41,211 nucleotides of DNA, from NCBI GenBank assembly GCA_030148505.1, contig JASBTI010000013.1, positions 1-41,211 of the forward strand. Direction: 5' to 3'. The first letter of the stretch is position 1, and each line of letters starts with the position of its first letter. Below the pieces are notes generated by a model. It did not search any database. It was not told the origin of the DNA and was given only the letters and a program-made list of their open reading frames with translations. Source of the DNA: Rhodanobacter sp. Its GTDB lineage: Bacteria; Pseudomonadota; Gammaproteobacteria; Xanthomonadales; Rhodanobacteraceae. Below are positions 32,425 through 41,211 of the stretch, one piece after another. A program made the position numbers and the translations under genes.

Positions 32425-33066
32425 TCACCCTGGGGGATTGTCCTGGGCTGCCTTGAGGCGCCGATAACGTAGTAGATCTGCGGCCTGGGTCAATTCGGTC
32501 TGAGCGCGCTGGGTCTTCTGGCGCTCCAGAATGTTGCGCTGCTCACTGACCACATCGCGTTGCTTGGCAATGCTGTCGGCCAGAAATTTCGGGACCGGGG
32601 TTTTCCTGCGCTCATGATCAGCTGCGCGGCTGAGGAGGTCGGCCAGCGCCTGCTCCTGGCTGCGCAGGTTGAGCTCGGTGGTGTGGATTTGCCGGTCGAT
32701 GCCTTGCACCACCTCTTGCTGCGACATCCGATAAGTCTTTTCATCGGGGTAGGCATTGAGCATGTGTGCGTCGGCAGCGGCACGCTCCTCTTCTGCCCGC
32801 CGTTTGGCCGCTTGCTCAGCGGTGAGCTTGGCAGCGGCAGCGCGTTCCTGCGAGTTCAGCTGGCGGGGAACATGCTGGATCACCATACCCTGATCGTTGA
32901 CCAAGTCATAACCATGTTTCAGCGCCGCGGTGCTGAGGCTGTCGCTGTAATGCGGTAAGCCCGACTCATCGAGCCATTTGTAGCGCACGCTGCCGGTATG
33001 GGGTGGCTGTGCCGAGAGGCTTCCAATCAACATGGTGGTGGCGAGAACAAAACCTAGCTTGCGCAT
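32425..33066 (-). CDS. DUF4124 domain-containing exported protein
   Basis: The 213-residue product has a signal peptide (MRKLGFVLATTMLIGSLSAQ) and a DUF4124 domain at about 25-60 (YKWLDESGLPHYSDSLSTAA). A long highly charged coiled coil (about 70-205: SQERAAAAKLTAEQAAKRRAEEERAAADAH and further) follows. It is a periplasmic protein of unknown function; the family name comes from the N-terminal module. It converges with algC with a 49-bp gap. A 230-bp gap to pyrE upstream probably contains its promoter. Confidence 0.85.
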   Translation of the reverse strand: MRKLGFVLATTMLIGSLSAQPPHTGSVRYKWLDESGLPHYSDSLSTAALKHGYDLVNDQGMVIQHVPRQLNSQERAAAAKLTAEQAAKRRAEEERAAADAHMLNAYPDEKTYRMSQQEVVQGIDRQIHTTELNLRSQEQALADLLSRAADHERRKTPVPKFLADSIAKQRDVVSEQRNILERQKTQRAQTELTQAADLLRYRRLKAAQDNPPG

Positions 33067-33296
33067 GAAATCCTCCCTTCGCTGGAAGTATAGCGTTGTC
33101 CTCGATTCGCGCCACGAGCTCCCGAAAACGGGCTTGCTGAACGGTATTGCGACGGGACCGGTAGCGGGAAGGAGGCAGGTCCCGTGCGATCATGGATTTC
33201 TCCGGCGGGATCACCGACATGACATGCCGGGCCATTGAGACGGCTTGCCATCACTGTGGCGGAGTTCGCCTGAACTCGACTTTACCCGGGAGAACG

Positions 33297-33947
33297 TCAG
33301 TCCTGGCAGATGCCATACTGTTGCCGGTACGCCAGCAGGCGAGCATGCTCGGGGGCCAGTTCAGGTCGTTCATTGGCATAGGTGAGCAAATCGTCGAGGC
33401 GGGTGATGGCGATCACGGGTATGCCATGTTCGGTGGCGACCTCTTGCGCGGCGGATTTCTCACCCTGACCGCGCTCCTGGCGATCCAGCGCAATCAGCAC
33501 GCCAGCCGGCTGGGCGCCTTGCGCCCGGATCAGTGCCAGGGATTCGCGCACGGCGGTGCCGGCGGTCATCACGTCGTCGACAATCAGCACCCGACCACGC
33601 AGCGGCGCGCCGACCAGCACGCCACCTTCGCCGTGATCCTTGGCTTCCTTGCGGTTGTAGGCCCATGGCAGGTCGCGTTGATGGTGATCAGCCAAGGCAA
33701 TGGCAGTGGCAGCCGCCAGAGCAATGCCTTTGTAAGCCGGTCCAAACAGCATGTCGAATGGCAGCGAGGTGTGGATCAAGGCTGATGCATAAGCGCGACC
33801 TAGCTGGGCCAGGGCGGCACCGGAGTCGATCCGACCCATGTTGAAGAAATAGGGGCTTTGCCGGCCCGACTTCAGGGTAAAGTCGCCGAAACGCAGGACC
33901 TCGCGACGCAGGGCGAGTTGGATGAATTCACGTTGGTAATCGTGCAC
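33297..33947 (-). CDS. pyrE: Orotate phosphoribosyltransferase
   Basis: The 216-residue enzyme joins orotate to PRPP, forming OMP in pyrimidine synthesis. The signature PRPP-binding motif [17 protein letters not shown] is present, with [16 protein letters not shown] near the N-terminus and [17 protein letters not shown] in the first phosphate-binding region. Length is standard. It lies 24 bases after a GNAT gene on the same strand, so the two are probably cotranscribed. Confidence 0.95.
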   Translation of the reverse strand: MHDYQREFIQLALRREVLRFGDFTLKSGRQSPYFFNMGRIDSGAALAQLGRAYASALIHTSLPFDMLFGPAYKGIALAAATAIALADHHQRDLPWAYNRKEAKDHGEGGVLVGAPLRGRVLIVDDVMTAGTAVRESLALIRAQGAQPAGVLIALDRQERGQGEKSAAQEVATEHGIPVIAITRLDDLLTYANERPELAPEHARLLAYRQQYGICQD

Positions 33948-33971
33948 GGTGTATCTCTCAGGCGAAGGTGG

Positions 33972-34466
33972 TCAAGGCAGCTTGCATAGCAACAGGTGCG
34001 AGTGGCGGCTACCGCCGCCATGGTACAGCTCTGTACTGTCATGGAAGCCGGCATCAAGGTAGACGCCCCTTGCGATGTGGTTATCGGGATCCACGGTCAA
34101 GGCCAACTGTCGGGCGTGGGGGTGGCGTTGTGAGACATCGGCAAGCAGTGCAGTCAATGCACGTGTGCCGAGTCCCAGCCTTTGCCAGCGGGCGTCAACA
34201 AAGAACCCGCGCAAGCCCAAGGTAGGCACCTCGAAATCCCGTCCCGCGACGCTGCGTGGGTGCGGATCGATACGGTAATAGCCCACGGGCTGCGTGCCGC
34301 AGCAGATCGCCATCGGTTCCGCATCCGGGCAGACGGCGGCATCCGCCAGCAGGTTGGCGATGTTGCCGACATAGCCGCGTTGCGCCGGAAACACGTCGAG
34401 TTCAAGCATCGCCGGCAGCAGACTGTCGTCGACGGGGAGGACGCAAATATGGCAAGACTCGGGCAT
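33972..34466 (-). CDS. GNAT family N-acetyltransferase
   Basis: ATG 34466 is chosen because GGAGGT lies five bases upstream; a GTG at 34478 would start on the site itself. The 164-residue product has the GNAT acetyl-CoA motif DARWQRLGLGTRALTALL and the usual LALTVDPDNHIARGVYLDAGF segment. The substrate is unknown. It is just upstream of pyrE and divergent from xthA (70 bp). Confidence 0.85.
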   Translation of the reverse strand: MPESCHICVLPVDDSLLPAMLELDVFPAQRGYVGNIANLLADAAVCPDAEPMAICCGTQPVGYYRIDPHPRSVAGRDFEVPTLGLRGFFVDARWQRLGLGTRALTALLADVSQRHPHARQLALTVDPDNHIARGVYLDAGFHDSTELYHGGGSRHSHLLLCKLP

Positions 34467-34536
34467 GTTCACCTCCACTGACGATGAATCGAGTGGCGGT
34501 TGTTATGATCGCCCCTCCATTGACCGGAAAAACCGC

Positions 34537-35307
34537 ATGCGCATTATCAGCCTGAACGCCAATGGCATTCGCTCGGCCGCCAGCAAGGGTGTCTTCGAGT
34601 GGCTGCGCGAGCAACAGGCCGACGTGGTCTGTCTGCAGGAGACCAAGGCACAGGAGCATCAGCTCGCCGACCCGATGTTTCGTCCGGACGGCCATCATTG
34701 TTTCTACCGCGACGCCAGCAACAAGAAAGGGTACAGCGGCGTGGCCATCTATGCTCGCCGTGAACCCGACCAGGTACTCACCGAACTGGGTTGGGACGCT
34801 TTCGACAACGAGGGTCGCTACATCGAGGCACGCTTCGGCAATCTGTCGGTGGTGTCGTTGTATTTCCCCTCCGGATCGTCCGGTGACGAGCGTCAGCAGT
34901 TCAAGTTTCAGGCGATGGAGTGGATTACCCCGATCTTCGACGCTTGGCTGAACAGTGGCCGCGACTACGTGATCTGCGGCGACTGGAACATCGTGCACAC
35001 CGAGAAAGACATCAAGAACTGGCGCTCCAACCAGCAGAACTCGGGATGCCTGCCCGAGGAGCGTGCCTGGCTCGATCTGCTGTTTCAGCAACGTGGCTGG
35101 GTGGACAGCTTCCGCGCGATCAAGCCGGATGCAGTGGAGTACACTTGGTGGTCCAATCGTGGTCAGGCGCGTACCAACAACGTCGGCTGGCGCCTCGACT
35201 ATCAGGTTTGTACGCCGGCGCTGGCGGCGCGCGCACGTGATTGCTCGATCTATCGCGAGCAACGCTTCTCTGACCACGCGCCGTATATCGTCGATTATGC
35301 CGACTGA
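34537..35307 (+). CDS. xthA: Exodeoxyribonuclease III
   Basis: The 256-residue protein is a Mg-dependent AP endonuclease/3' exonuclease of the ExoIII type for base excision repair. It has LNANGIRSA with the first Asn, QETKAQ with the metal-binding Glu, YSGVAIYARREP, GDWNIVHTEKDIKNW, RLDYQV and SDHAPYIVDY with the catalytic His at the end. Family length is matched. Start ATG 34537 is set by homology; the Shine-Dalgarno is weak. The following ampG start overlaps it by 11 bases. Confidence 0.93.
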   Translation: MRIISLNANGIRSAASKGVFEWLREQQADVVCLQETKAQEHQLADPMFRPDGHHCFYRDASNKKGYSGVAIYARREPDQVLTELGWDAFDNEGRYIEARFGNLSVVSLYFPSGSSGDERQQFKFQAMEWITPIFDAWLNSGRDYVICGDWNIVHTEKDIKNWRSNQQNSGCLPEERAWLDLLFQQRGWVDSFRAIKPDAVEYTWWSNRGQARTNNVGWRLDYQVCTPALAARARDCSIYREQRFSDHAPYIVDYAD

Positions 35308-36577
35308 CGCCGCTGGCCTGCCCGCAGATTCTTCGCCGGCGCCTGCCACACGTGGCCGACCCTGGCGCGTGATCAGTATCGGTCTTCTGGGATTTTCCTC
35401 GGGGCTGCCGTTGGCGCTCTCCCTGAGTACCTTGCAGGCGTGGTTCACCACCGCGGGCATGAGCCTGCGGGATATCGGCTGGATCACCTTGATCGGGCAG
35501 GCCTACGTTTTCAAGTTTCTGTGGGCCCCCCTGCTGGATCGCCTGCCGCTGCCGTGGCTCGGCCGCCGTCGTGGCTGGATAATGATGATGCAGCTTATCT
35601 GCGGTGCCGCGCTGATCAGCATGAGCTTCTATACGCCACAGGGTGCCGCAAGCATGCTGGCGTTTTTTGGCGTACTGCTGGCGTTTGGCTCAGCGACGCA
35701 GGACATTGCCTACGATGCGCATCGCACCGATTTGCTGCCGCCTGCCGAACGCGGTTGGGGCACGGCGTTCTCGCAGGGGGGATATCGTCTCGGCATGCTG
35801 GTTTCCGGCGCGCTTGCCTTGATTCTCGCCGACCATCTCGGTTGGGCGTGGGTCTACCGCTTGATGGGCGCATTGATGCTGGCAGCGACCCTGGTTACGA
35901 CGTGGTCTCCGGAGGCGCCGGACGAGCTTCCGACGCGCAGCTTTACTGAGGCCGTGGTTCAACCGTTCATGGACTTCTTTCAGCGATATGGCGTGCTGGC
36001 ATTGGGCTGGCTGGCGCTGATGGTGCTGTACAAATTGTGTGACGCCTTCGCGCTGTCGTTGTCGACAACCTTTCTGCTGCGAGTGCCGCAGTTTTCGCTG
36101 ACCCAGATCGGCACAGTCAGCAAAACCTTTGGCCTGGTAGCCGGTTTACTCGGTGCGCTGGCCGGCGGCTGGGTGGTGACCCGCATAAGACTGTTTCCAG
36201 CGTTGCTGGGGCTGGGTGTTGCGCAGGCACTGGTGAACCTGTCCTATATCTGGTTGGTGCACAGCGGGCCGAACGTAATAGCGATGGCCGCGGTGGTATC
36301 GGCGGAGTATTTCGTCAGTGGGCTGGGAAGTACTGCGTTCGTGGTCCTGCTCACCTCCCTTTGCAACGTGAGGTTTTCGGCCACCCAATACGCCTTGCTA
36401 TCCTCGCTGTCGGCCGTGGGTCGCGTATTCCTTGGTCCGCTGGCCGCCTGGCTCGTACCGCAGGTGGGATGGTCAACGTTTTTCGTGATCACCACCTTGT
36501 CAGCGATTCCTGGATTGCTGTTGGTGATTGGCATGCGCCACGCGATCAATCGCGCCGAATTGGCGCGACCCCGCTGA
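35297..36577 (+). CDS. ampG: AmpG family muropeptide transporter (MFS)
   Basis: The 426-residue polytopic protein has about 12 hydrophobic helices and the AmpG-type signatures LGFSSGLPLALSLSTLQAW, KFLWAPLLDRLPLP, GSATQDIAYDAHRTDLL and SQGGYRLGMLVSGALAL. AmpG imports GlcNAc-anhydroMurNAc peptides from the periplasm for peptidoglycan recycling. ATG 35297 lies inside the end of xthA; the gene is therefore cotranscribed with it. Nearby anmK on the other strand uses a downstream product of the same recycling pathway. Confidence 0.9.
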   Translation: MPTDAAGLPADSSPAPATRGRPWRVISIGLLGFSSGLPLALSLSTLQAWFTTAGMSLRDIGWITLIGQAYVFKFLWAPLLDRLPLPWLGRRRGWIMMMQLICGAALISMSFYTPQGAASMLAFFGVLLAFGSATQDIAYDAHRTDLLPPAERGWGTAFSQGGYRLGMLVSGALALILADHLGWAWVYRLMGALMLAATLVTTWSPEAPDELPTRSFTEAVVQPFMDFFQRYGVLALGWLALMVLYKLCDAFALSLSTTFLLRVPQFSLTQIGTVSKTFGLVAGLLGALAGGWVVTRIRLFPALLGLGVAQALVNLSYIWLVHSGPNVIAMAAVVSAEYFVSGLGSTAFVVLLTSLCNVRFSATQYALLSSLSAVGRVFLGPLAAWLVPQVGWSTFFVITTLSAIPGLLLVIGMRHAINRAELARPR

Positions 36578-36673
36578 GATTGCCAACCGGGACACGAAAT
36601 CGGCAGCCGACTGTCGCAAGAATGCATCACACGAGACTGATCGGGGGATCCTGCGTGGCCGGGAGCGGGGTTT

Positions 36674-36985
36674 ATGCCAGATGTCATGCTGCGATATGTC
36701 GACGGCGCCACGATCGAGCGGGTCAGATCGCTGGCGCGAGAGCGAGGGTTGTCGATCAACGAGATCATGCTATATGCGTTGCGTCACGGGCTGGATATAT
36801 CCGACGCCATGGATTTGAACGAGTCGGAGCCCGATGCGAAGACCTTGGCTGCGCTCCCCGGTCACTGGAATGACGGCGAACGTGTCGTATTCGAGGAGGC
36901 CTTGCGAGCGCTGGCGCGCACCCGTCCGACGCAATTGGCGCCGGAACGCACACGACTTGATCAGTCGGTGTCCGGCGCCAAGTAG
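36674..36985 (+). CDS. Small ribbon-helix-helix-like protein
   Basis: The 103-residue product begins VMLRYVDGATIERVRSLARERGLSINEIMLYALRHGL, a short strand plus two helices in the pattern of Arc/CopG-type DNA-binding proteins. An acidic C-terminal segment follows (LNESEPDAKTLAALPGHWND) and then a helix. It may be an antitoxin-like regulator, but no toxin gene is adjacent. A purine-rich ggagcgggg precedes ATG 36674. The 3' end overlaps the anmK 3' end by 25 bases (convergent). Confidence 0.65.
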   Translation: MPDVMLRYVDGATIERVRSLARERGLSINEIMLYALRHGLDISDAMDLNESEPDAKTLAALPGHWNDGERVVFEEALRALARTRPTQLAPERTRLDQSVSGAK

Positions 36986-38094
36986 ATCGCGCCCAATACC
37001 CGCGGTCCTCGGGCGCCGGTGACGGCGGGCAAGTTGCCGGGCAAACCTAGCAGGCGCTGCCGCGCCAGCCAGGCGAAGGCCGTTGCTTCGAGGAAATCGG
37101 GGTCGATGCCATAGTCGGCCGTGCTGCACAACATGCGCGGTACCAGCAGCTCACGCAGCCGCTGCATCAGAATGCTGTTGTGTACGCCGCCTCCGCAGAC
37201 CAGTACGTCGCGGGTTTCTGGGGCGTGTTGGGTAATGGCATCGCACACACTGCGGGCGGTCAGTTCTAGCAAGGTGGCCTGTACGTCGGCTGGCTTCAGT
37301 TGGTCGAGCATGGGGTGGCTGGATAGCCAGTGCAGGTGAAAGTATTCGCGTCCGGTACTTTTTGGCGGCGGCAGTGCGAAATACTCGTCCGACAGCAGTG
37401 CATCGAGTAGCCGGGAGTTGATCTTGCCGGTTGCCGCAAAGTCACCATTCTGGTCAAAGGGTTTGCCGTGATGCCGCAGACACCAGGCATCGAGCAGGCC
37501 ATTGGCGGGGCCGGTATCGAAGCCGGATATCCCGCCATCGGGGGTGAGTACCGTGATGTTGGCGATGCCGCCGAGGTTGAGTATTACGCGGCCATACCCC
37601 TGTTGCCCAAGAAGCATCGCGTGCAGCGCAGGCAACAATGGCGCGCCCTGGCCACCGGCGGCAAGGTCGGCACGACGAAAGTCCGCGACCACGTCGATCC
37701 TGCAGCGTTCGGCAATGACCGAGGGGTCGCCGAGTTGCAATGTAAACGGGTGTTTGCCCGTAGGGCGGTGTCGCACGGTTTGTCCATGCGAGCCGATGGC
37801 GCGCACGGTATGAGCTGGGGTGCGGCTCTGCTCGAGTACCTTCAGGGCGGCATCGGCAAAGCGATGCGCAATCTCGACATCGAGTCGCCCGAAGGCATCA
37901 AGGTCGAATGCAGCTTCACCCTGTGCCAAGGCCAGGATCTGTTGGCGTATCGGGTTAGGCCATGGATAACTGAGGCTGGCCTGCATTTCAGGTCTGCCAT
38001 CATCAAAGCGGATCAGGGTCGCATCGATGCTGTCGACGCTGGTACCCGAGATCAGGCCGAGATAGAGCGATGCGAAATCACTGGAGCTCGACAT
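36961..38094 (-). CDS. anmK: Anhydro-N-acetylmuramic acid kinase
   Basis: The 377-residue kinase phosphorylates and opens 1,6-anhydroMurNAc during cell-wall recycling. LGLISGTSVDSIDATLIRF, GSHGQTVRHRP, LNLGGIANITVL, FDTGPANGLLDAWC and CGGGVHNSILMQRL are all present in family order. It is 13 bases downstream of the M23 peptidase gene on the same strand, an arrangement common in Xanthomonadales and Pseudomonas. One transcript likely encodes wall cleavage and sugar recovery. Confidence 0.94.
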   Translation of the reverse strand: MSSSSDFASLYLGLISGTSVDSIDATLIRFDDGRPEMQASLSYPWPNPIRQQILALAQGEAAFDLDAFGRLDVEIAHRFADAALKVLEQSRTPAHTVRAIGSHGQTVRHRPTGKHPFTLQLGDPSVIAERCRIDVVADFRRADLAAGGQGAPLLPALHAMLLGQQGYGRVILNLGGIANITVLTPDGGISGFDTGPANGLLDAWCLRHHGKPFDQNGDFAATGKINSRLLDALLSDEYFALPPPKSTGREYFHLHWLSSHPMLDQLKPADVQATLLELTARSVCDAITQHAPETRDVLVCGGGVHNSILMQRLRELLVPRMLCSTADYGIDPDFLEATAFAWLARQRLLGLPGNLPAVTGARGPRVLGAIYLAPDTD

Positions 38095-38107
38095 CAGGGG
38101 GCCGCGC

Positions 38108-39556
38108 TCAACCGTTGGTATCGGCGTGAGCGGCGGCGGCCTGGGCCAGCCTGATATGGGTGTTGACGATCTTCAGCCGTGCCAGCAACGGTGCGGTTTC
38201 GCTGTGGAATTGCGCAAGCAGCTTGGGCGCTAGCGGCTTGGGCTTTGGCATCGTCACGGTCAGCGGGTTTTCCTGCTTGCCATGGACGCGTACTTCGTAG
38301 TGCAGGTGCGGTCCGGTGGCTAGACCTGTCATGCCGACATAGCCAATGACCTCGCCCTGGGTTACATGGGTGCCGACGCGCTCGCCTTTGGCGAATCGCG
38401 ACATGTGGCCGTAGGCGGTGGAGTACGTCTTGTTGTGCTTGATCAGCACAAAATTGCCATACCCGTGTTCCCAGCCGCGGTAGACGATGACGCCATTGCC
38501 CGCGGTGTGAATCGGCGTCCCGCTGGGGGCCGCATAGTCCACGCCCTTATGGGCGCGGGTATAGCCCAGTATCGGATGTTTGCGGGCCAGGCTGAAGCGC
38601 GAGGAAATTCGCGTGAAGGCTACGGGTGTCCGCAACAGCGACTTGCGCAAGGGGCGGCCGTCTTCACTGTAATAGCCGACATCGCCGTTTGGCAGCGTAT
38701 AGCGATAAGCAGTAAAACGGTGGCCGCGATTGACGAATTCAGCGGCGAGAATCCTGCCATCACGGAGAAAGACACCGTCGCGGTAGATCTTGTCATAGAT
38801 GACCGTGAAGCTGTCGCCAGCGCGGACATCCTTGATGAAGTCAATGTCATACTTGAAGACATCTACCAGGTTCATCACCATGGCGTCGCTCATCCCGGCC
38901 TTCTCGGCTGCGCCGTAGAGCGAACCGTTGATGATGCCGTGGCCGATACTTTCGCGCCGCTGCATGGTGCGGGCCACGACCTTCTTGCTGACCTTGGTGC
39001 CTTCGAAATTCAGCTGTACGCGGTGCATGGCGTCGCGATCGAAGCGCATGCCAAGCAGACTCCCATCAGGGGCGATCCGGAACGAAAATTCGTCACCGGG
39101 ATGGATCTGACGCAGCGCATCGGGGTTGCTGCTCGCTTGCAATACCCGATTGAGGTCGCTGAAGCCCAGACCCTCAGCCTGGAAGATATCCGACAACGTC
39201 TGCCCGGCCTTTACACGGGTTTTTCGCCATTGGTCGACCGTGGATTTCGGTTGCTGTGCTGTCGCGGGCAACGCGGGTAGGCTCAGCGGCAGGGTAGTCC
39301 GTGCTTGCACTGATGGAGAGGCGGGCTTCATGGCGCTGGCCCACGTCGGCATGATGAAACCTGACAGCGTGGCGAGCAGCAGCGCCGCCGCGGCCAGTAC
39401 CCAGCGTTCGCGATGCCAATGCAACGGTGGCATGTCGCCGGAGCGTGGAAACGACCAGTGGGCAAAAAGCGCGTAAAAGTGCGAATGTCGGTGCTGGGCC
39501 TTGCGGGAAATGGCTTGTTTGCGCGACTGATGCGCCCCTTGCTTATGTTCGGCCAT
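38108..39556 (-). CDS. M23 family metallopeptidase (MepM-like peptidoglycan endopeptidase)
   Basis: The 482-residue protein has a cytoplasmic basic tail, one membrane helix (about 50-70, RWVLAAAALLLATLSGFIMP) and a LysM/OapA-like module (about 112-165, VKAGQTLSDIFQAEGL). A linker domain and a lysostaphin-type peptidase domain near 340-440 follow. The zinc motif is intact: HKGVDYAAPSG (H, D), GHMS and HLHYE. It is expected to cut peptidoglycan cross-links in the periplasm. ATG 39556 is used; a second in-frame ATG at residue 42 sits just before the helix. Divergent from tyrS. Confidence 0.9.
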   Translation of the reverse strand: MAEHKQGAHQSRKQAISRKAQHRHSHFYALFAHWSFPRSGDMPPLHWHRERWVLAAAALLLATLSGFIMPTWASAMKPASPSVQARTTLPLSLPALPATAQQPKSTVDQWRKTRVKAGQTLSDIFQAEGLGFSDLNRVLQASSNPDALRQIHPGDEFSFRIAPDGSLLGMRFDRDAMHRVQLNFEGTKVSKKVVARTMQRRESIGHGIINGSLYGAAEKAGMSDAMVMNLVDVFKYDIDFIKDVRAGDSFTVIYDKIYRDGVFLRDGRILAAEFVNRGHRFTAYRYTLPNGDVGYYSEDGRPLRKSLLRTPVAFTRISSRFSLARKHPILGYTRAHKGVDYAAPSGTPIHTAGNGVIVYRGWEHGYGNFVLIKHNKTYSTAYGHMSRFAKGERVGTHVTQGEVIGYVGMTGLATGPHLHYEVRVHGKQENPLTVTMPKPKPLAPKLLAQFHSETAPLLARLKIVNTHIRLAQAAAAHADTNG

Positions 39557-39597
39557 GCCCTGCGTGCTCCACGATACAAAGTAACAATTCAGTCTAT

Positions 39598-39627
39598 ACC
39601 ATAGCGGTCATGTGTAAACGGCGTCAA
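39598..39627 (-). promoter_or_regulatory. Putative sigma-70 promoter of the M23 gene
   Basis: On the minus strand TTGACG (39627-39622) is followed after 18 bases by TATGGT (39603-39598). A TGTAAA/TTTACA inverted repeat (about 39613-39637) overlaps the -35 and faces tyrS as well. Confidence 0.4.
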
Positions 39628-39746
39628 CGGCTTTTACATCAAGGGTTTGCATGACATTTCTGATTAACGGACAATTAACGCGGGCGGCACGTTTGACCCC
39701 CGGGGGGGGCATCGTTTGCCCCCGCCAATTCAGTAGAGAGAACTCC

Positions 39747-40958
39747 ATGAGCGAGCTGGAACATGCGCTGGCCACGATAGCCCGCGGCGCCGATGAAATC
39801 ATCAAACGCGAGGCGTTGGTCGAACGCCTGAAAAGCGGTCGTCCCTTGCGCATCAAGGCTGGCTTCGACCCTACAGCGCCGGACCTTCATCTTGGTCATA
39901 CCGTGTTGTTGAACAAGATGCGTCAGTTTCAGGATCTGGGTCACCAGGTGATCTTTCTGATTGGCGACTTCACCGGCATGATCGGCGACCCCACCGGCAA
40001 GAATGTCACGCGCAAGCCATTGACCCGCGACGATGTGCTGGCGAACGCCGAGACCTATGCCGAACAGGTTTACAAAGTGCTGGATCGGGAGAAAACCGAG
40101 CTGCGTTTCAATTCCGAATGGTTCGACCAGATGTCGGCCGCTGACATGATCCGGCTGGCTGCTCGCCACACCGTGGCGCGGATGCTCGAACGTGACGACT
40201 TCGCCAAGCGTTATGCGGCACAGCAACCGATAGCGATTCATGAATTCATGTACCCGTTGACCCAGGGCTATGACTCGGTAGCGCTGAAGGCGGACGTCGA
40301 GCTAGGCGGTACCGATAAGAAATTCAACCTTCTGATGGGGCGAAGCATGCAGGAGCACTATGGTCAGCCGCCGCAGATCGTGTTGACCATGCCGCTGCTG
40401 GAGGGCCTGGATGGCGTCAGCAAGATGTCCAAGTCCCTGGGCAACTACATCGGCATTAACGAGCCGGCAATCGATATCGTTACCAAGATCATGAAGATCG
40501 GCGACGAGCTGATGTGGCGCTGGTTCGAGCTGCTCAGTTTCGATGTTTCCCTGGATGAGATCGCCGCGATGAAGAGGGACATCGCCAGTGGCGCGCTTAA
40601 CCCCCGTGATGCGAAGTTGCGGCTTGCTCGTGAGTTGACGGCTCGATTCCATGATGGTCCGGCCGCAGAGCACGCCATCGCAGGCTGGCATGCCGTGGTG
40701 CGTGGCGACGGCGATACTTCATTGTTGCCGCTGAAGGCGATCGGCGTGCCGGCCGAGGGTGTGCGCCTCCCGGCATTGCTCACCGCGGCGGGTCTCACCG
40801 CGAGCAATTCGGAGGCTGGCCGCAAGCTCAAAGAGCGGGCGGTGCGCATCGACGCCGAGGTCATCGAAGATGCACAACGGGTCTTCCAGGTCGGTTTCTC
40901 GGGCGTGCTGCAGGTAGGTAAACGGAACTTCGCCCGGGTGAAGCTGGTTTCCGCCTGA
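39747..40958 (+). CDS. tyrS: Tyrosyl-tRNA synthetase
   Basis: The 403-residue class I synthetase charges tRNA-Tyr. The HIGH-type motif is [10 protein letters not shown], the second signature is KMSKSLGN, and a C-terminal S4 RNA-binding domain begins [18 protein letters not shown]. Start ATG 39747 follows AGAGAGAAC; the frame is open to 39651 without homology. It precedes stable-RNA promoters, as tyrS does near rrn operons in related genomes. No T-box or other leader structure is apparent in the upstream DNA. Confidence 0.95.
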   Translation: MSELEHALATIARGADEIIKREALVERLKSGRPLRIKAGFDPTAPDLHLGHTVLLNKMRQFQDLGHQVIFLIGDFTGMIGDPTGKNVTRKPLTRDDVLANAETYAEQVYKVLDREKTELRFNSEWFDQMSAADMIRLAARHTVARMLERDDFAKRYAAQQPIAIHEFMYPLTQGYDSVALKADVELGGTDKKFNLLMGRSMQEHYGQPPQIVLTMPLLEGLDGVSKMSKSLGNYIGINEPAIDIVTKIMKIGDELMWRWFELLSFDVSLDEIAAMKRDIASGALNPRDAKLRLARELTARFHDGPAAEHAIAGWHAVVRGDGDTSLLPLKAIGVPAEGVRLPALLTAAGLTASNSEAGRKLKERAVRIDAEVIEDAQRVFQVGFSGVLQVGKRNFARVKLVSA

Positions 40959-41048
40959 GGGGCGGCCGTCCGCGGCGCGGCATGGGGACCACGGCGACAC
41001 TCTATTGACGGCTTGGAGAACATTTCGCGCCTACTTCGAAACAAACCC

Positions 41049-41076
41049 TTGCGAAAAAAAAACTATGTCGTATGAT
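41049..41076 (+). promoter_or_regulatory. Upstream stable-RNA promoter (P1-like)
   Basis: TTGCGA and TATGAT are separated by 16 bases that include an A8 tract, then a GC-rich discriminator (tcgcggcccgc). The 16-bp spacing and GC discriminator are typical of growth-rate-controlled rrn promoters. Confidence 0.6.
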
Positions 41077-41148
41077 TCGCGGCCCGCAGTCGTCCCGAGG
41101 TCGCCCGACGGACGGTGGGATCGGAAAGAAAGAGTCAACGAAAAGGTG

Positions 41149-41176
41149 TTGACGGTCCGTAAAAGCGATGTAGAAT
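41149..41176 (+). promoter_or_regulatory. Downstream stable-RNA promoter (P2-like)
   Basis: TTGACG and TAGAAT are separated by 16 bases, with a GC-rich discriminator (gggcggctc). It lies 100 bp downstream of the first promoter with the same spacing. The transcript would start near 41183 and run out of the window, most likely into an rRNA operon leader. Confidence 0.65.
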
Positions 41177-41211
41177 GGGCGGCTCACCGACGACGAAATG
41201 TCTTCGGCGCA

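Overview
The window looks like a chromosomal segment of a GC-rich gammaproteobacterium of the Xanthomonadales (Lysobacterales), most likely close to Rhodanobacter or Dyella. The basis is the gene content and order (coaBC-dut-long algC; pyrE/xthA/ampG; anmK-M23 peptidase-tyrS followed by rrn-type promoters), a REP-like repeat of the type scattered through these genomes, and an integron with an intI of the chromosomal type. This assignment comes from recognising protein families by eye; no search was run.

Region 1 (1-2774) is the intI-proximal end of an integron. Three small cassette genes run on the minus strand, two of them followed by good attC sites (670-726, 1195-1254). An attI-like junction at 1546-1552 precedes intI on the plus strand. 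The integrase is broken: about 52 bp made of two small CC-loop hairpins is inserted exactly before the codon of the catalytic tyrosine and shifts the frame. The array is therefore probably frozen unless an integrase acts in trans.

Region 2 (2819-20708) begins with a giant cyclic beta-1,2-glucan synthase gene. It continues with a GNAT acetyltransferase, a conserved hypothetical, a FadI-type thiolase with a TonB-like partner, and a minus-strand run (hypothetical, ParA-like, SixA, YceI, phospholipase D-like lipoprotein), then a small membrane protein.

Region 3 (20714-26444) holds divergent polyamine genes (speE and speA) around a structured leader, a 3-hydroxybutyrate dehydrogenase, a beta-hydroxyacid dehydrogenase preceded by a possible coupled 32-codon ORF, and a SPOR-domain membrane protein.

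Region 4 (26444-27547) has no intact gene. It contains a decayed C-terminal part of argS and then an AT-rich block with an excellent IHF-site match and a sigma-54 (-24/-12) promoter. The promoter points at about 215 bp of non-coding DNA that ends in a strong intrinsic terminator. A sigma-54-dependent small RNA is the best reading and the most interesting candidate in the window.

Region 5 (27548-41211) is housekeeping: radC, coaBC-dut-algC, a DUF4124 protein, GNAT-pyrE, xthA-ampG, a ribbon-helix-helix protein, anmK, an M23 peptidase and tyrS. AmpG (muropeptide uptake), AnmK (anhydroMurNAc recycling) and the M23 endopeptidase form a cell-wall turnover and recycling neighbourhood. The window ends in two tandem stable-RNA-type promoters, probably leading an rRNA operon that starts just outside.
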